The notes: generated by a model from the letters alone, not told the origin. A DNA stretch of 64,000 bases from an uncultured Aquimarina sp. (GCA_947498935.1 CANMMM010000020.1:27600-91599); one strand, 5' to 3'; positions 9,557 through 18,244 are shown, counted from the stretch's first letter. Numbers and translations are program-made.

Positions 9557-10609
9557 TTACACATCGTCAAAGTCGATTTTAATAACTGCTGAGGTAGGAT
9601 GCGCTTGGCAAGCGAGTACCAGTCCTTCAGCAATTTCACTGTCGGTAAGGATGCTATTCTTTTCCATAGTAGCAGAACCTTCTACCACACGACAGATACA
9701 CGAACTACATACCCCTCCCTGACAGGAGTAAGGCGCATCAATGTCTTTAGCCAATGCAGCGTCTAAGATGGTGTGTTTCTGATCCATCACGAAGGTGCTT
9801 TCTTCATCGTCTACTAATATAGTGATCGTGGCATTGCCATCTAGGCTTTCAGCCACCTCAGTAGATGTACTGCTACTCGTAAATAATTCAAAGTAAATAG
9901 CTGTTTTGTCAATCCCTTGTGCGACTAATACATCGCTTACTGTCTGGATCATGGCTTCAGGTCCACAGAGATAAAAAGCCTCGAAGTCAGTGTCCTTAAA
10001 CTTATTCTTAATGATATAATTGATAGTCGATTGCTCAATTCTACCAAAGTGTGCACCTGCTTCCTGTGTTCTGCTGTAAAATAATTCTACAAACAGACGA
10101 TCAGGATAGCTAGTCTGTAGCGATTGTAATGCTTCTAAAAACATCGTTTGATCAGGGGATTGATTTCCGTAGGCAAGTACAAATCGAGTATCGGTAGTAG
10201 TCGATAAAACGGTTTTGATCATACTCATGATAGGTGTAATACCACTCCCCGCAGCAAAAGCAGCATAGGTATGCTGAGTATCTATACTAGGAGAGAGCGT
10301 AAAATTACCTTCAGGTGTATGTACAGCCATCGTATCACCCACTTGTAGCGATTGATTCGCATAGCTAGAGAATACTCCATTTTCGATTTCCTTAATCGCT
10401 ACACATAGTTCTGCGCTATTAGCAGCACTACAGATAGAGTAGGCTCTTCTTACTGTACTACCATTAATTTCTTTTTCTAAGGTGATGTACTGACCAGGTG
10501 TAAACGCAAATGCTGAGGCTACTGTTTCAGGAACATCAAATGCTACGACTACAGCCTTAGTAGTCTCTCTGGTAATATTTTTTACAGTAAGTGTATGGAA
10601 ATCTGACAT
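9557..10609 (-). CDS. PaaE-type FAD/2Fe-2S NAD(P)H oxidoreductase
   Basis: Flavoprotein reductase that passes electrons from NAD(P)H through FAD to a C-terminal plant-type ferredoxin centre. The FAD domain has RAYSICS near residue 55, the NAD(P) domain has AAGSGITPIMSMI, and the C-terminal domain has CQGGVCSSCICRV plus the fourth cysteine in VLACQAHP, giving the full Cys set for a 2Fe-2S cluster. Length 350 equals PaaE of phenylacetyl-CoA epoxidase, but no other paa gene is nearby. A stand-alone electron-transfer role to an oxygenase, desaturase or hydroxylase encoded elsewhere is more likely. Confidence 0.87.
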   Translation of the reverse strand: MSDFHTLTVKNITRETTKAVVVAFDVPETVASAFAFTPGQYITLEKEINGSTVRRAYSICSAANSAELCVAIKEIENGVFSSYANQSLQVGDTMAVHTPEGNFTLSPSIDTQHTYAAFAAGSGITPIMSMIKTVLSTTTDTRFVLAYGNQSPDQTMFLEALQSLQTSYPDRLFVELFYSRTQEAGAHFGRIEQSTINYIIKNKFKDTDFEAFYLCGPEAMIQTVSDVLVAQGIDKTAIYFELFTSSSTSTEVAESLDGNATITILVDDEESTFVMDQKHTILDAALAKDIDAPYSCQGGVCSSCICRVVEGSATMEKNSILTDSEIAEGLVLACQAHPTSAVIKIDFDDV

Positions 10610-10671
10610 AACAATCTATTCGGTTTTATCTGTATGCAATCATACAGCGCTAAAAATGAAAAATTTTGGTG

Positions 10672-10679
10672 CAAAAATA
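10672..10679 (-). promoter_or_regulatory. -7 promoter element for the PaaE-like reductase
   Basis: CAAAAATA on the plus strand reads TATTTTTG on the minus strand (TAnnTTTG), 63 bp upstream of the start at 10609. Confidence 0.45.
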
Positions 10680-10727
10680 CTAAATGCAATTTATCAGGCA
10701 TTTTTTTTGGTACAAAATTATACATGA

Positions 10728-10891
10728 TGAAGTGGTTTAAACTTTTTTGATTTCAGCGAACATCGTAAGATTTTGTGACCAAATGCAGTGATTTTTTTGT
10801 TGCATAGCAGCGCTACGGAACTCAAAAATTACAAAATTTGGGTGCAAAAGATCGTTTTTATAGCAAATTGAAAAAAGTTTAAACCACTTCA
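10728..10891 (+). repeat. Family A hairpin element, complete copy (A1)
   Basis: A 164-bp element with perfect 21-bp terminal inverted repeats (10728-10748 and 10871-10891; TGAAGTGGTTTAAACTTTT...). The arms remain imperfectly complementary all the way in to the central CATAGCAGCGCTACGGA at about 10803-10819. No ORF is inside. A reverse-oriented copy is at 46862-47008. Confidence 0.9.
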
Positions 10892-11149
10892 ATAAGACTA
10901 CTCAATAATAGAAGTCACTTTTTTGGGAGGTAATCAAGCGCGAAGATGATGCAATGCTACTTGGTTTATAGCACTCTATAGAATTACAATGTGGATTTAC
11001 AACCATGATTAAACGTTTTTTCCTTTCAACAAAACATAAGATTATACTGTCTTAATAAGATTTTAGGCTAGTTTTTTTACTTTAGTGTTTGGATTTTTTA
11101 TAGAGGAAAAATCCCTAATAAACCACACCCAATAAATATACACAACATT
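10892..11149. other. Spacer before the AONS-GNAT gene
   Basis: AT-rich spacer with no recognisable gene. A TTTTTTTACTTTAG stretch about 70 bp before the start may contain a degenerate promoter, but no clean TAnnTTTG site is present. Confidence 0.4.
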
Positions 11150-13567
11150 ATGATTGATACACTAAATCAGATAATAGAAGATGGTTATCAACGAAAATTA
11201 GTACACAATTTCACCACCACTGATGTACAAATACCCAATAGTTCTATCGTGGTAGGCGCCTACGAAATGGTTAATTTTGGTTCCTGTAGTTATCTCGGAC
11301 TCGAAAAACACGAAGCCCTCCAGAATGGAGTGGTAGAAGCGGTACAAAAATACGGAACGCAATTTTCATCCTCCAGAACCTATGTGTCTCACGGATTGTA
11401 CAAAGAATTAGAAAATTTATTTGATCAGATTTTTCACAGGCCCGTGATCGTTACGGCCAGTACTACTCTAGGGCATTTAGCCACAATCCCTGTAGTAGTG
11501 GGCAAACATGATGCAGTTATCCTAGACCTGCAAGTACACTCTAGCATACAGATGACTGTACAGCAGCTCAAAGCCAAAGGAATTCCTATCAGTATTATCA
11601 AGCATAACTGTATGGAGTCCTTAGAAACCAAAATTAAACATCTGTATAACAAGCATGAAAAAATCTGGTACTTTGCCGATGGTGTGTATTCTATGTATGG
11701 AGATTATGCTCCGTTTACGGAGCTAGATAATTTGCTAGAGAAATACGAGAAATTCCATCTCTATATCGATGATGCCCACGGAATGGGATGGGAAGGCAAA
11801 AAAGGATGCGGAGTCGTATTCAAAAATATGAAACAGACAGAAAAAATGATTCTAGCCGTTTCGCTTAATAAATCCTTTGCTGCCGCAGGCGGATGCATTG
11901 TATTCCCGAATAAGGAGATCGAAAAAAAAGTACGTAATTGTGGATCTACCTATATTTTTTCAGGGCCTATACAGCCACCCATGCTAGGCGCTGCCATATC
12001 TTCTGCAAAACTGCACCTTTCAGAGCAATTGCCTATCATGCAAGCACATTTAATGGAACTGATCGAATATACCAATGCTCGGTTAGACGCATTAGGGTTT
12101 CCGCAATTTCAGAAAACAGAAAGTCCACTATTCTTTATTCCCGTAGGACTGCCCAAAATCTGTTATGATATCATTGCCCAGATGAAAGACAAGGGATTTT
12201 TCCTTAATACAGCATCCTTTCCAGCCGTACCGATGCGCAAAAGCGGTATCCGATTTATGGTCAATGCATTTCTAAACAAAGAGCAGATCGATGCCATGCT
12301 CACTACATTGAGTACCGTATACGCCGATACCATTACTGCTAATGGTACGACCTATGCGCAGATCGCCAAAACATTTAAGATTCCCGAATTTGAGTTACAA
12401 ACAGCTACAGCCGCTACCGATGTGACAGCCGAGGCAGCATTAGCACTGACCATACAACGTACAATCCAGGCAGTGGATGCACAGGAGTGGGATGCTATAT
12501 TCTGTAATAATGGGAATCTGAGCTATACCAATATAGCCATGATCGAGGCTATCTATACCCAAGCCGTAGAACCAGAGAACAAATGGGATTTTTATTATAT
12601 AGATATCAAGGATGATCAAGGCAATTGTGTGGTAAAAACGATGATCACCGTTGCCCTGACCAAAGACGATATGTTTCACTCAGCCGAGGTATCCGAAAAA
12701 ATTGAAACCATACGTACTACAGAAGATCCTTATTATTTAACTTCTAAAACAGTGCTTACAGGTACACTGATCACCAAAGGGCAGCATCTGTATATGGATG
12801 CTAAGAGTCCGTATTGGAAAAAAGCCCTTGCCATGCTTTCTGCCCAGCTCAATAAAATCGTAGAAACTGCCCATGCCTCTAAAATAATGATCAGGGACTT
12901 TTATGGAGTACAAGAACCCGTGTTAGAAACCACGATGCTAGAAAATGGATTTATCAAATACCAGTTGCCTAATAATATGGAGTTGGCGTCATTAGACTGG
13001 ACAGACACAACAGCATACCTCCAATCATTACCGCAGAAATACCGTTATAATGTAAAGAAAGAAATCTTAGCATACGCCGATAAGTTTACCACAGTGTATG
13101 ATCCCATTACAGATGAGGAGACATTACTGGCGGCCTATGAGTTGTATAAAAAAGTGTATCAAAAATCATATGGTTTCAATGTATTTCAGTTACCGCTTTC
13201 CTATTTCAGGGCAATGACCATGTCAGAAGAATATGACTGTATTCGATTGTATCTAAAAAAGGAAGTGCTAGAAGACGAAAACGTACAAGAAGAGCTACTG
13301 GTAGGCGTGCTTTTTAGTCATAAACATCAGGACACCTATAATGCCATGATAGTAGGATTGGATTATAGATACGCCTATACTTATAATTGCTACAAGCAAT
13401 TACTGTTTAAATCCGTAGCACGTGCACGCGATTTGAATTGCCAAAAATTAGATTTAGCCTTTACCGCCGAATTAGAGAAGAAAAAATTAGGCGCGCGCCC
13501 AGTACCTGTATTTGCCTATGTACAAGCATCTGAACACCTAAAAGGAAGTATTTTAGAATTTATGTAA
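11150..13567 (+). CDS. Alpha-oxoamine synthase fused to a GNAT-like acyltransferase
   Basis: Two-domain enzyme of 805 residues. Residues 1 to about 395 are a PLP-dependent alpha-oxoamine synthase of the AONS/serine palmitoyltransferase group: FADGVYSMYGDYAP (about 175-188), the cofactor Asp and His in DDAHG (207-211) and the PLP lysine in SLNKSFAAAGG (K241). Residues about 400 to 805 form a second region whose end (about 620-805) looks like a GNAT/FemAB-type N-acyltransferase (YNVKKEI, YKKVYQKSYGF, LLVGVLFSHK, LDLAFTAELEKKKLG). Such a fusion could condense an amino acid with an acyl thioester and then N-acylate the product, as in sphingolipid or sulfonolipid (capnine) synthesis. The lipid assignment is inference; 8-amino-7-oxononanoate synthesis is less likely because no bio genes adjoin. 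Confidence 0.8.
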   Translation: MIDTLNQIIEDGYQRKLVHNFTTTDVQIPNSSIVVGAYEMVNFGSCSYLGLEKHEALQNGVVEAVQKYGTQFSSSRTYVSHGLYKELENLFDQIFHRPVIVTASTTLGHLATIPVVVGKHDAVILDLQVHSSIQMTVQQLKAKGIPISIIKHNCMESLETKIKHLYNKHEKIWYFADGVYSMYGDYAPFTELDNLLEKYEKFHLYIDDAHGMGWEGKKGCGVVFKNMKQTEKMILAVSLNKSFAAAGGCIVFPNKEIEKKVRNCGSTYIFSGPIQPPMLGAAISSAKLHLSEQLPIMQAHLMELIEYTNARLDALGFPQFQKTESPLFFIPVGLPKICYDIIAQMKDKGFFLNTASFPAVPMRKSGIRFMVNAFLNKEQIDAMLTTLSTVYADTITANGTTYAQIAKTFKIPEFELQTATAATDVTAEAALALTIQRTIQAVDAQEWDAIFCNNGNLSYTNIAMIEAIYTQAVEPENKWDFYYIDIKDDQGNCVVKTMITVALTKDDMFHSAEVSEKIETIRTTEDPYYLTSKTVLTGTLITKGQHLYMDAKSPYWKKALAMLSAQLNKIVETAHASKIMIRDFYGVQEPVLETTMLENGFIKYQLPNNMELASLDWTDTTAYLQSLPQKYRYNVKKEILAYADKFTTVYDPITDEETLLAAYELYKKVYQKSYGFNVFQLPLSYFRAMTMSEEYDCIRLYLKKEVLEDENVQEELLVGVLFSHKHQDTYNAMIVGLDYRYAYTYNCYKQLLFKSVARARDLNCQKLDLAFTAELEKKKLGARPVPVFAYVQASEHLKGSILEFM

Positions 13568-13597
13568 TCATAGCTATACTAGTGGGATTAATGACTA

Positions 13598-13697
13598 GGG
13601 CGTTACCCCCTTCTTAGGTCGGGGGGCGGGCTATCCGCTACAATTCCTCGCACCTCCTATCGTCGGGCTGTGGGATTTCCACTCCTATCCCTAACGC
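13598..13697 (-). repeat. Family C dispersed repeat, copy 2
   Basis: Full copy in reverse orientation: GGGCGTTACC at one end, CTATCCCTAACGC at the other, with the shared core GGGCTATCCG and ATTCCTCGCACC. It lies 30 bp after the preceding stop codon. Confidence 0.85.
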
Positions 13698-13912
13698 ATT
13701 AGGAGGTGTGAGTATATTACGAATGCCGTTTTTTTTATATTAACTTGTATGATAAGACTCGGAACTTTCAATCGATTTAAGGTCGTGAGATATACTTCCC
13801 TACAATTTGTTGATAACTACCGTAAGGGTACTAAAATCATGTAGTATAGGAGAAAATTTTGTTAATAACCTATTTTTTGCAGAAAGAAATGTATTTTTAC
13901 AATCTACAGTGC

Positions 13913-13950
13913 GTTATTATAGTAAATTACAATACGTTTACACCACTTCA
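13913..13950 (+). repeat. Degenerate family A terminal fragment
   Basis: TATAGTAAATTAC...GTTTACACCACTTCA resembles the right arm and terminus of the complete element A1. Only about 38 bp are recognisable; the rest is lost. It lies just upstream of sprE. Confidence 0.5.
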
Positions 13951-14010
13951 AAGGGCTAAAATGCACTAAAAGACAGTTTTTTAAGTTATCAGCGTATAAA
14001 ACACAGAGAG

Positions 14011-16650
14011 TTGAACAAGATAGGATCACACATCATCGCCATCATGCTACTATCAATATTGGTAGTGGGATGCTCGCGCAAAAAAGACAAGTGGATCAAT
14101 AGAAATTGGCACGATCTAACGACCAAGAATAACACATTGTACAATGGTCGAGTTGCTTTTGATCAAGGAATACAAGAACTGGTTGATACCTATAACGATA
14201 ATTTCTGGGAATTACTACCTGTAGAAAGACTAGTAGTCAGTGAAGATGTGCGACTACCAGGTGAGGTCTTAAATCAGAATTTTGACAAAGCCGAAGAAAA
14301 AGCTGTAAAAGCTATACAAAAACATAGCATGCTGATCGAAGATCGAGAGCGCAACCCTAAAATGGATGAAGCGTTTTTATTATTAGGGAAAGCCAGATAT
14401 AATGAACAGCGATTTATCCCAGCACTAGAAGCGTTTAACTACATTCTATACAAACATCCAACCAGTAACAATATCAATCATGCCAAGGTATGGAGGGCTA
14501 AAACCAATCTGAGATTGGATAATAACGAAAAAGCCATCGAAGACCTAGCTAGAATGATCAACCAAGAATATATGACCGAGCAAGACTACTCAGACGCAGT
14601 AGCTATGATTGCACAGGCATATATCAATCTAAAACAAAAAGACTCGGCAGTAACATACATCAATAAAGCTGCGATTCATTCTAAGAACTTCGAAGAAAAA
14701 GGACGTTATTTTTATATCAAAGGGCAATTGCTCAACAAATTAGGGTATAAAGACAGTGCCAATCGCGCTTTTGATCAAGTGATTGCACTGAATCGACGAA
14801 CCCCTAGGCGCTATATGCTCAATGCCTATATGGCGAAGGCTCGTAATTTTGATTACGAAACAGGGAACACAGTAGAATTTTTAGAATTGCTTACAGATTT
14901 AGAAGAAAATCGAGAAAACAGACCTTTTCTAGATAAAATCTACAATCAGAAAGCGGTGTATTATAAAACACTGAATTCCATCGATACCGCAGTGATATAT
15001 TACAATAAATCATTGCGTACGGGTACAGAAGACAAGCACTTGCAGGCGCTGAATTATAAAACGCTAGGAGATATTAATTTCGATAGCAAAGAATACGCTA
15101 TCGCAGGATCGTATTATGATAGTACGTTGCAGCGAATGTATGTAAACTCTAAGAAGTATAGAGTACTCAAGAAAAAAAGAGATAACCTAGACGATGTAAT
15201 TTTATACGAAGGAATTGCCAAAAAGAATGACAGTATCCTAGATGTAGTAGCGATGACACCAGAAGCGCGAACAGCCTATTATGCATCGTACACAGAAAAA
15301 CTAAAAGCCGAAGCCATTGCAGCAGAAGAAGCAGCAGAAATCGCTAGGATAAAAAGTGAATTACCTGCTCAGCAGCGATTCAATCAGCCCAAGACAGGGA
15401 TTGCAGGTGGTTCTAAAGGGCCTAACGCAGAGGGTGGAACCTTCTATTTTTACAATCCTACGACAGTTAGTTATGGGAAAACAGCCTTTAAGAAAAAATT
15501 CGGAAATCGAGAATTGGTAGATAATTGGAAAGTAGCCAGTATGACCAATACTACTGCTGTAGCCACTACCGAAGGAGAAGAGACAGAAGCCTATTCCATC
15601 GATACAGATCCTGTATATGATCCACAAACGTATATCGATCAGTTGCCTACGGAGCAAGTAGTGTTGGATAGTTTGCAAACCGATAGAAACTTTGCATACT
15701 ATCAATTAGGAGTCATCTACAAAGAAAAATTTCAGGAATACCAATTAGCTATTGATAAATTCACAGGCTTGTTATCGAGTGATCCTGAAGAGCGATTGAT
15801 CATACCCTCTAAGTACAATTTGTATAAAATTTACCAAGCACAAGGCGATACCGCCAATCTAGAAGCGATAAAACAAGATATTATTAATAATCATGGAGAT
15901 TCTAGGTATGCGCAGATCCTGAAAAACCCAGAAGAAGCCCTAAAAGATGATGAAAATAGTCCAGAATCTATTTACAATCGTTTGTACAAAGACTTTTCTG
16001 ATCAGAAGTACGCGTCCGTTATTCAGCAGAGTGATGAGTTGATTACTAAATTTACAGGAGAAGATTTTGTGCCTAAATTCGAATTACTCAAGGCGCAAGC
16101 CATTGGTAGATTTAGAGGTTTCGAACCGTATAAAGAAGCATTGAATTATGTGGCTTTGAATTACCCGCAGACACCAGAAGGTAAAAAAGCACAGTACATC
16201 TACCAAGTTACAGTACCACAGATTCAAGACAGTGATTTTACGGCCAATACTGCGGAGGTAAAAGGACAGAAATTGATCTATTCATTTACAGCGACCGAAA
16301 CTACAGCTGCTACGGAGGTAAAAGAGGCGTTGGAATTAATTATTAAAGAGCTGAGGTACGAAAACATGAAAGTTTCATTGGATGTATATACCAAAGACAC
16401 TCAATTTGTAGTCGTACATACCCAAAGAAATCAGTTAGGGACAGAAGGCCTAGTAGAATTACTCTCATTGGGTAAAGTAGAAGATACCAGAGGTATAGAC
16501 TTGACCAAATGGAATAGAAAGAAAAAATATTATCCAAAAGTAGATCGAGCTTATCTAATCATGACATCGCCAAATTATAGGACGCTTCAAATTCATAAGA
16601 ATATAGAAGAGTATGTAATGCCTGTGATGATACAAGAAGAATCAAATTAA
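14011..16650 (+). CDS. sprE: Type IX secretion system TPR lipoprotein SprE/PorW
   Basis: Lipoprotein required for T9SS function and gliding in the family. A TTG start gives a signal peptide ending in the lipobox LVVGC (Cys21), then SRKKDKWINRNWHDLTTKNNTLYNG, the recognised start of mature SprE. Tetratricopeptide-like helical repeats fill residues about 90-420 and 550-720, with an Ala/Glu-rich coiled segment near 430-455 and a compact C-terminal domain. Length 879 matches SprE (about 870). An ATG at 14044 would cut the signal peptide to a very short one, so TTG is preferred. It is followed at 31 bp by the bactofilin gene, a gene order known in flavobacteria. It fits the T9SS cargo proteins found elsewhere in this window. 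Confidence 0.88.
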   Translation: MNKIGSHIIAIMLLSILVVGCSRKKDKWINRNWHDLTTKNNTLYNGRVAFDQGIQELVDTYNDNFWELLPVERLVVSEDVRLPGEVLNQNFDKAEEKAVKAIQKHSMLIEDRERNPKMDEAFLLLGKARYNEQRFIPALEAFNYILYKHPTSNNINHAKVWRAKTNLRLDNNEKAIEDLARMINQEYMTEQDYSDAVAMIAQAYINLKQKDSAVTYINKAAIHSKNFEEKGRYFYIKGQLLNKLGYKDSANRAFDQVIALNRRTPRRYMLNAYMAKARNFDYETGNTVEFLELLTDLEENRENRPFLDKIYNQKAVYYKTLNSIDTAVIYYNKSLRTGTEDKHLQALNYKTLGDINFDSKEYAIAGSYYDSTLQRMYVNSKKYRVLKKKRDNLDDVILYEGIAKKNDSILDVVAMTPEARTAYYASYTEKLKAEAIAAEEAAEIARIKSELPAQQRFNQPKTGIAGGSKGPNAEGGTFYFYNPTTVSYGKTAFKKKFGNRELVDNWKVASMTNTTAVATTEGEETEAYSIDTDPVYDPQTYIDQLPTEQVVLDSLQTDRNFAYYQLGVIYKEKFQEYQLAIDKFTGLLSSDPEERLIIPSKYNLYKIYQAQGDTANLEAIKQDIINNHGDSRYAQILKNPEEALKDDENSPESIYNRLYKDFSDQKYASVIQQSDELITKFTGEDFVPKFELLKAQAIGRFRGFEPYKEALNYVALNYPQTPEGKKAQYIYQVTVPQIQDSDFTANTAEVKGQKLIYSFTATETTAATEVKEALELIIKELRYENMKVSLDVYTKDTQFVVVHTQRNQLGTEGLVELLSLGKVEDTRGIDLTKWNRKKKYYPKVDRAYLIMTSPNYRTLQIHKNIEEYVMPVMIQEESN

Positions 16651-16681
16651 TCAATTATAACTAATATCAATCCCCGTACGT

Positions 16682-17104
16682 ATGTTTTCAGATAATAAAA
16701 AAGGCAAAGAACAAGCATTGACCGATTTTTCTAGAAATCAAAATAAGATTTCTGAAGGAACAAAAATTGTAGGAGATATTGTTTCCGAAGGAGGTTTTAG
16801 GGTAGAAGGAATTATCGAAGGAACGTTTAAAACTACAGGAAAAGTAGTAGTAGGGAAGTCTGGGTTTATACAAGGTACATTAGAATGTTCAGACGCTGAT
16901 TTTGAAGGTAAATTTTCAGGAAACTTATTGGTGTCTGGTACACTGTCACTAAAGCCTACAGCTCATATCGAAGGTGATGTGTCTGTTGGTAAATTAGCTG
17001 TAGAGCCAGGAGCTACTTTTAATGCATCTTGCGCAATGAAAGGTGGACTAAAATCAATAGGTAAGCAGCAAAATGGGCAAAAGCAACAAGGAAAATCAGC
17101 TTAA
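16682..17104 (+). CDS. Bactofilin (polymer-forming cytoskeletal protein)
   Basis: A 140-residue bactofilin that forms a right-handed beta-helix and polymerises without nucleotide, often at the cell envelope. The core runs from about residue 22 to 115 with the regular six-residue pattern of the family (IVGDIVSEGGFRVEGIIEGTF, then GKVVVGKSGFIQG). N- and C-terminal tails are polar and disordered; the C-terminus is Gln/Lys-rich. It begins 31 bp after sprE and overlaps the next gene (atpZ) by 32 bp in another frame, which points to translational coupling. Confidence 0.93.
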   Translation: MFSDNKKGKEQALTDFSRNQNKISEGTKIVGDIVSEGGFRVEGIIEGTFKTTGKVVVGKSGFIQGTLECSDADFEGKFSGNLLVSGTLSLKPTAHIEGDVSVGKLAVEPGATFNASCAMKGGLKSIGKQQNGQKQQGKSA

Positions 17105-17303
17105 AAATTTTGCCAGATATACATCTATAGGTATCCAAATGATGGTGACCATCATAGGTGGTTATTACTTGGGTGGCTATATCGATGAAGAACAGGGCTA
17201 CACCACTCCATTTTATCAAAAATGGATAGGCCTGGCGGCAGTTTTTATTGCGGTTGCTTCAGTGCTTTGGCAAGTGATTAAAACCACTTCTAAGTCTGAT
17301 TAA
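17073..17303 (+). CDS. atpZ: AtpZ/AtpI-family ATP synthase accessory protein
   Basis: A 76-residue protein with two transmembrane helices (about residues 17-34 and 47-66) separated by a short acidic loop (GGYIDEEQG). This is the pattern of AtpZ, a partner of AtpI linked to ATP synthase assembly or Mg/Ca transport. The start ATG lies inside the bactofilin gene (32-bp overlap). A strong hairpin terminator follows at 17317, so the sprE-bactofilin-atpZ transcript probably ends there and the main atp genes use separate promoters. Confidence 0.88.
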   Translation: MGKSNKENQLKNFARYTSIGIQMMVTIIGGYYLGGYIDEEQGYTTPFYQKWIGLAAVFIAVASVLWQVIKTTSKSD

Positions 17304-17316
17304 ATATAGCATAAGT

Positions 17317-17374
17317 AAAAAAAGATTATTTGATAATGCTTAGAAATATAGGCATTATCAAATAATCTTTTTTT
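17317..17374. terminator. Strong hairpin terminator after atpZ
   Basis: A near-perfect 23-bp stem (AAAAAAAGATTATTTGATAA... with its complement) around a 12-nt loop, A-run on one side and T-run on the other, so it could work in both directions. Confidence 0.9.
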
Positions 17375-17462
17375 CGTTACACAGTGGTGCTACAGAACTC
17401 AAAAAATGCAAAGTTTGGGTGTAGGTTGTTTTTATAGTAATTGAAAAAATCAAGATGAGTTC
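17375..17462 (+). repeat. A/B hybrid hairpin fragment
   Basis: The inner part matches the family A right arm (AACTCAAAAAATGCAAAGTTTGGGT, TTTTTATAGTAATTG), but the outer terminus is that of family B (TCAAGATGAGTTC). The centre is decayed (CACAGTGGTGCTACAGA versus CATAGCAGCGCTACGGA). Confidence 0.75.
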
Positions 17463-17527
17463 ATTGTATAAGTGTGCAAAATGATGCCTTTTTGAACTAT
17501 AAACTGGGATAGTATACGAAATTTTTT

Positions 17528-17616
17528 GCGTTAGGGATAGAAGTGGAAATCCCTCAGCACGACCTTAGGGAGTAGCGAGGAATTGCAACGGATAGCCCTA
17601 CCCTTGGGGAACGCCC
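17528..17616 (+). repeat. Family C dispersed repeat, copy 3
   Basis: Complete: GCGTTAGGGAT at the start, GCGAGGAATTGCAACGGATAG in two halves in the middle, and GGAACGCCC at the end. Internal GGAT/ATCC-type short hairpin is kept. Confidence 0.85.
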
Positions 17617-17708
17617 TTATTTGTAAAAACAGATCACTTTTATAGCTTCTGTAATATATATAATTAATAATGTGTGTACTACTATTGAATCATTTTAATG
17701 AAATCTTC

Positions 17709-17716
17709 TATTTTTG
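17709..17716 (+). promoter_or_regulatory. -7 promoter element for the atp cluster membrane gene
   Basis: TATTTTTG (TAnnTTTG) lies 22 bp before the ATG at 17738. Because it overlaps a possible TTG start at 17714, it argues for translation starting at 17738. Confidence 0.55.
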
Positions 17717-17737
17717 CAGTCATTTTACCAAATCTAT

Positions 17738-18136
17738 ATGACACTTACTAAATTTTTTACCCATTTAGCCATTTTGCTACTTACGTGTATAGCATGTTTT
17801 GCAATCCATTTTTTTGTACTGTCTTCGTACATGGAGGCATCGGCAATCGTATTGATCCAAAAACAACATTTGTTTTTTTGTGGCATCATTTTGTTTGTAT
17901 ATCTAAACACCGCATTGGTATATAAAGTGATGCCTAAAGCTACAGGTTTTGTCTTTGTAGGATTATTATTACTAAAAATGATTCTTGCTGCTGTGTTTTT
18001 GCAGAAGATTGGATGGTTGGCGACAGGAATTCCGATTACAACTAAAGCATTTTTTATGTTATTTTATGCGATTTATACGTTGATCTTAGTGTTGTTATCT
18101 GTCAAACTCCTAAAACAACTAGATCAATCTCACTAA
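17738..18136 (+). CDS. Four-helix membrane protein at the atpI position (DUF6168-like)
   Basis: About 132 residues with four hydrophobic helices (LAILLLTCIACFAIHFFVL; LFFCGIILFVYLNTALVY; FVFVGLLLLKMILAAVFL; FFMLFYAIYTLILVLLSVKLL). It occupies the slot where atpI-type genes precede atpB, but I see no clear AtpI motif; the pattern fits a flavobacterial family I recall as DUF6168. The ATG at 17738 is chosen since the longer TTG start would overlap the promoter. A role in ATP synthase assembly is inference from position only. Confidence 0.75.
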   Translation: MTLTKFFTHLAILLLTCIACFAIHFFVLSSYMEASAIVLIQKQHLFFCGIILFVYLNTALVYKVMPKATGFVFVGLLLLKMILAAVFLQKIGWLATGIPITTKAFFMLFYAIYTLILVLLSVKLLKQLDQSH

Positions 18137-18194
18137 ATAATAACGATAATTAAATAAAATCTTAAAATTTTGTGTTTTTTGAAAATTAAACGTG

Positions 18195-18202
18195 TACTTT
18201 TG
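18195..18202 (+). promoter_or_regulatory. -7 promoter element for the atpB operon
   Basis: TACTTTTG matches TAnnTTTG, 42 bp before the atpB start. TTTG motifs occur 13 and 22 bp upstream, neither at the ideal spacing of about 19. Confidence 0.6.
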
Positions 18203-18244
18203 CAGCCAAATTCAGAGCGTACCAAAAACACCAGAATTTAGGAA

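Noticed and set aside
9557..10609. Phenylacetate degradation gene paaE
   Set aside because: Motifs fit the reductase family, but no paaABCD genes are near, so the pathway assignment is not supported.
17714..17737. TTG start for the membrane protein before atpB
   Set aside because: Overlaps a -7 promoter element; the ATG at 17738 gives a normal first helix.
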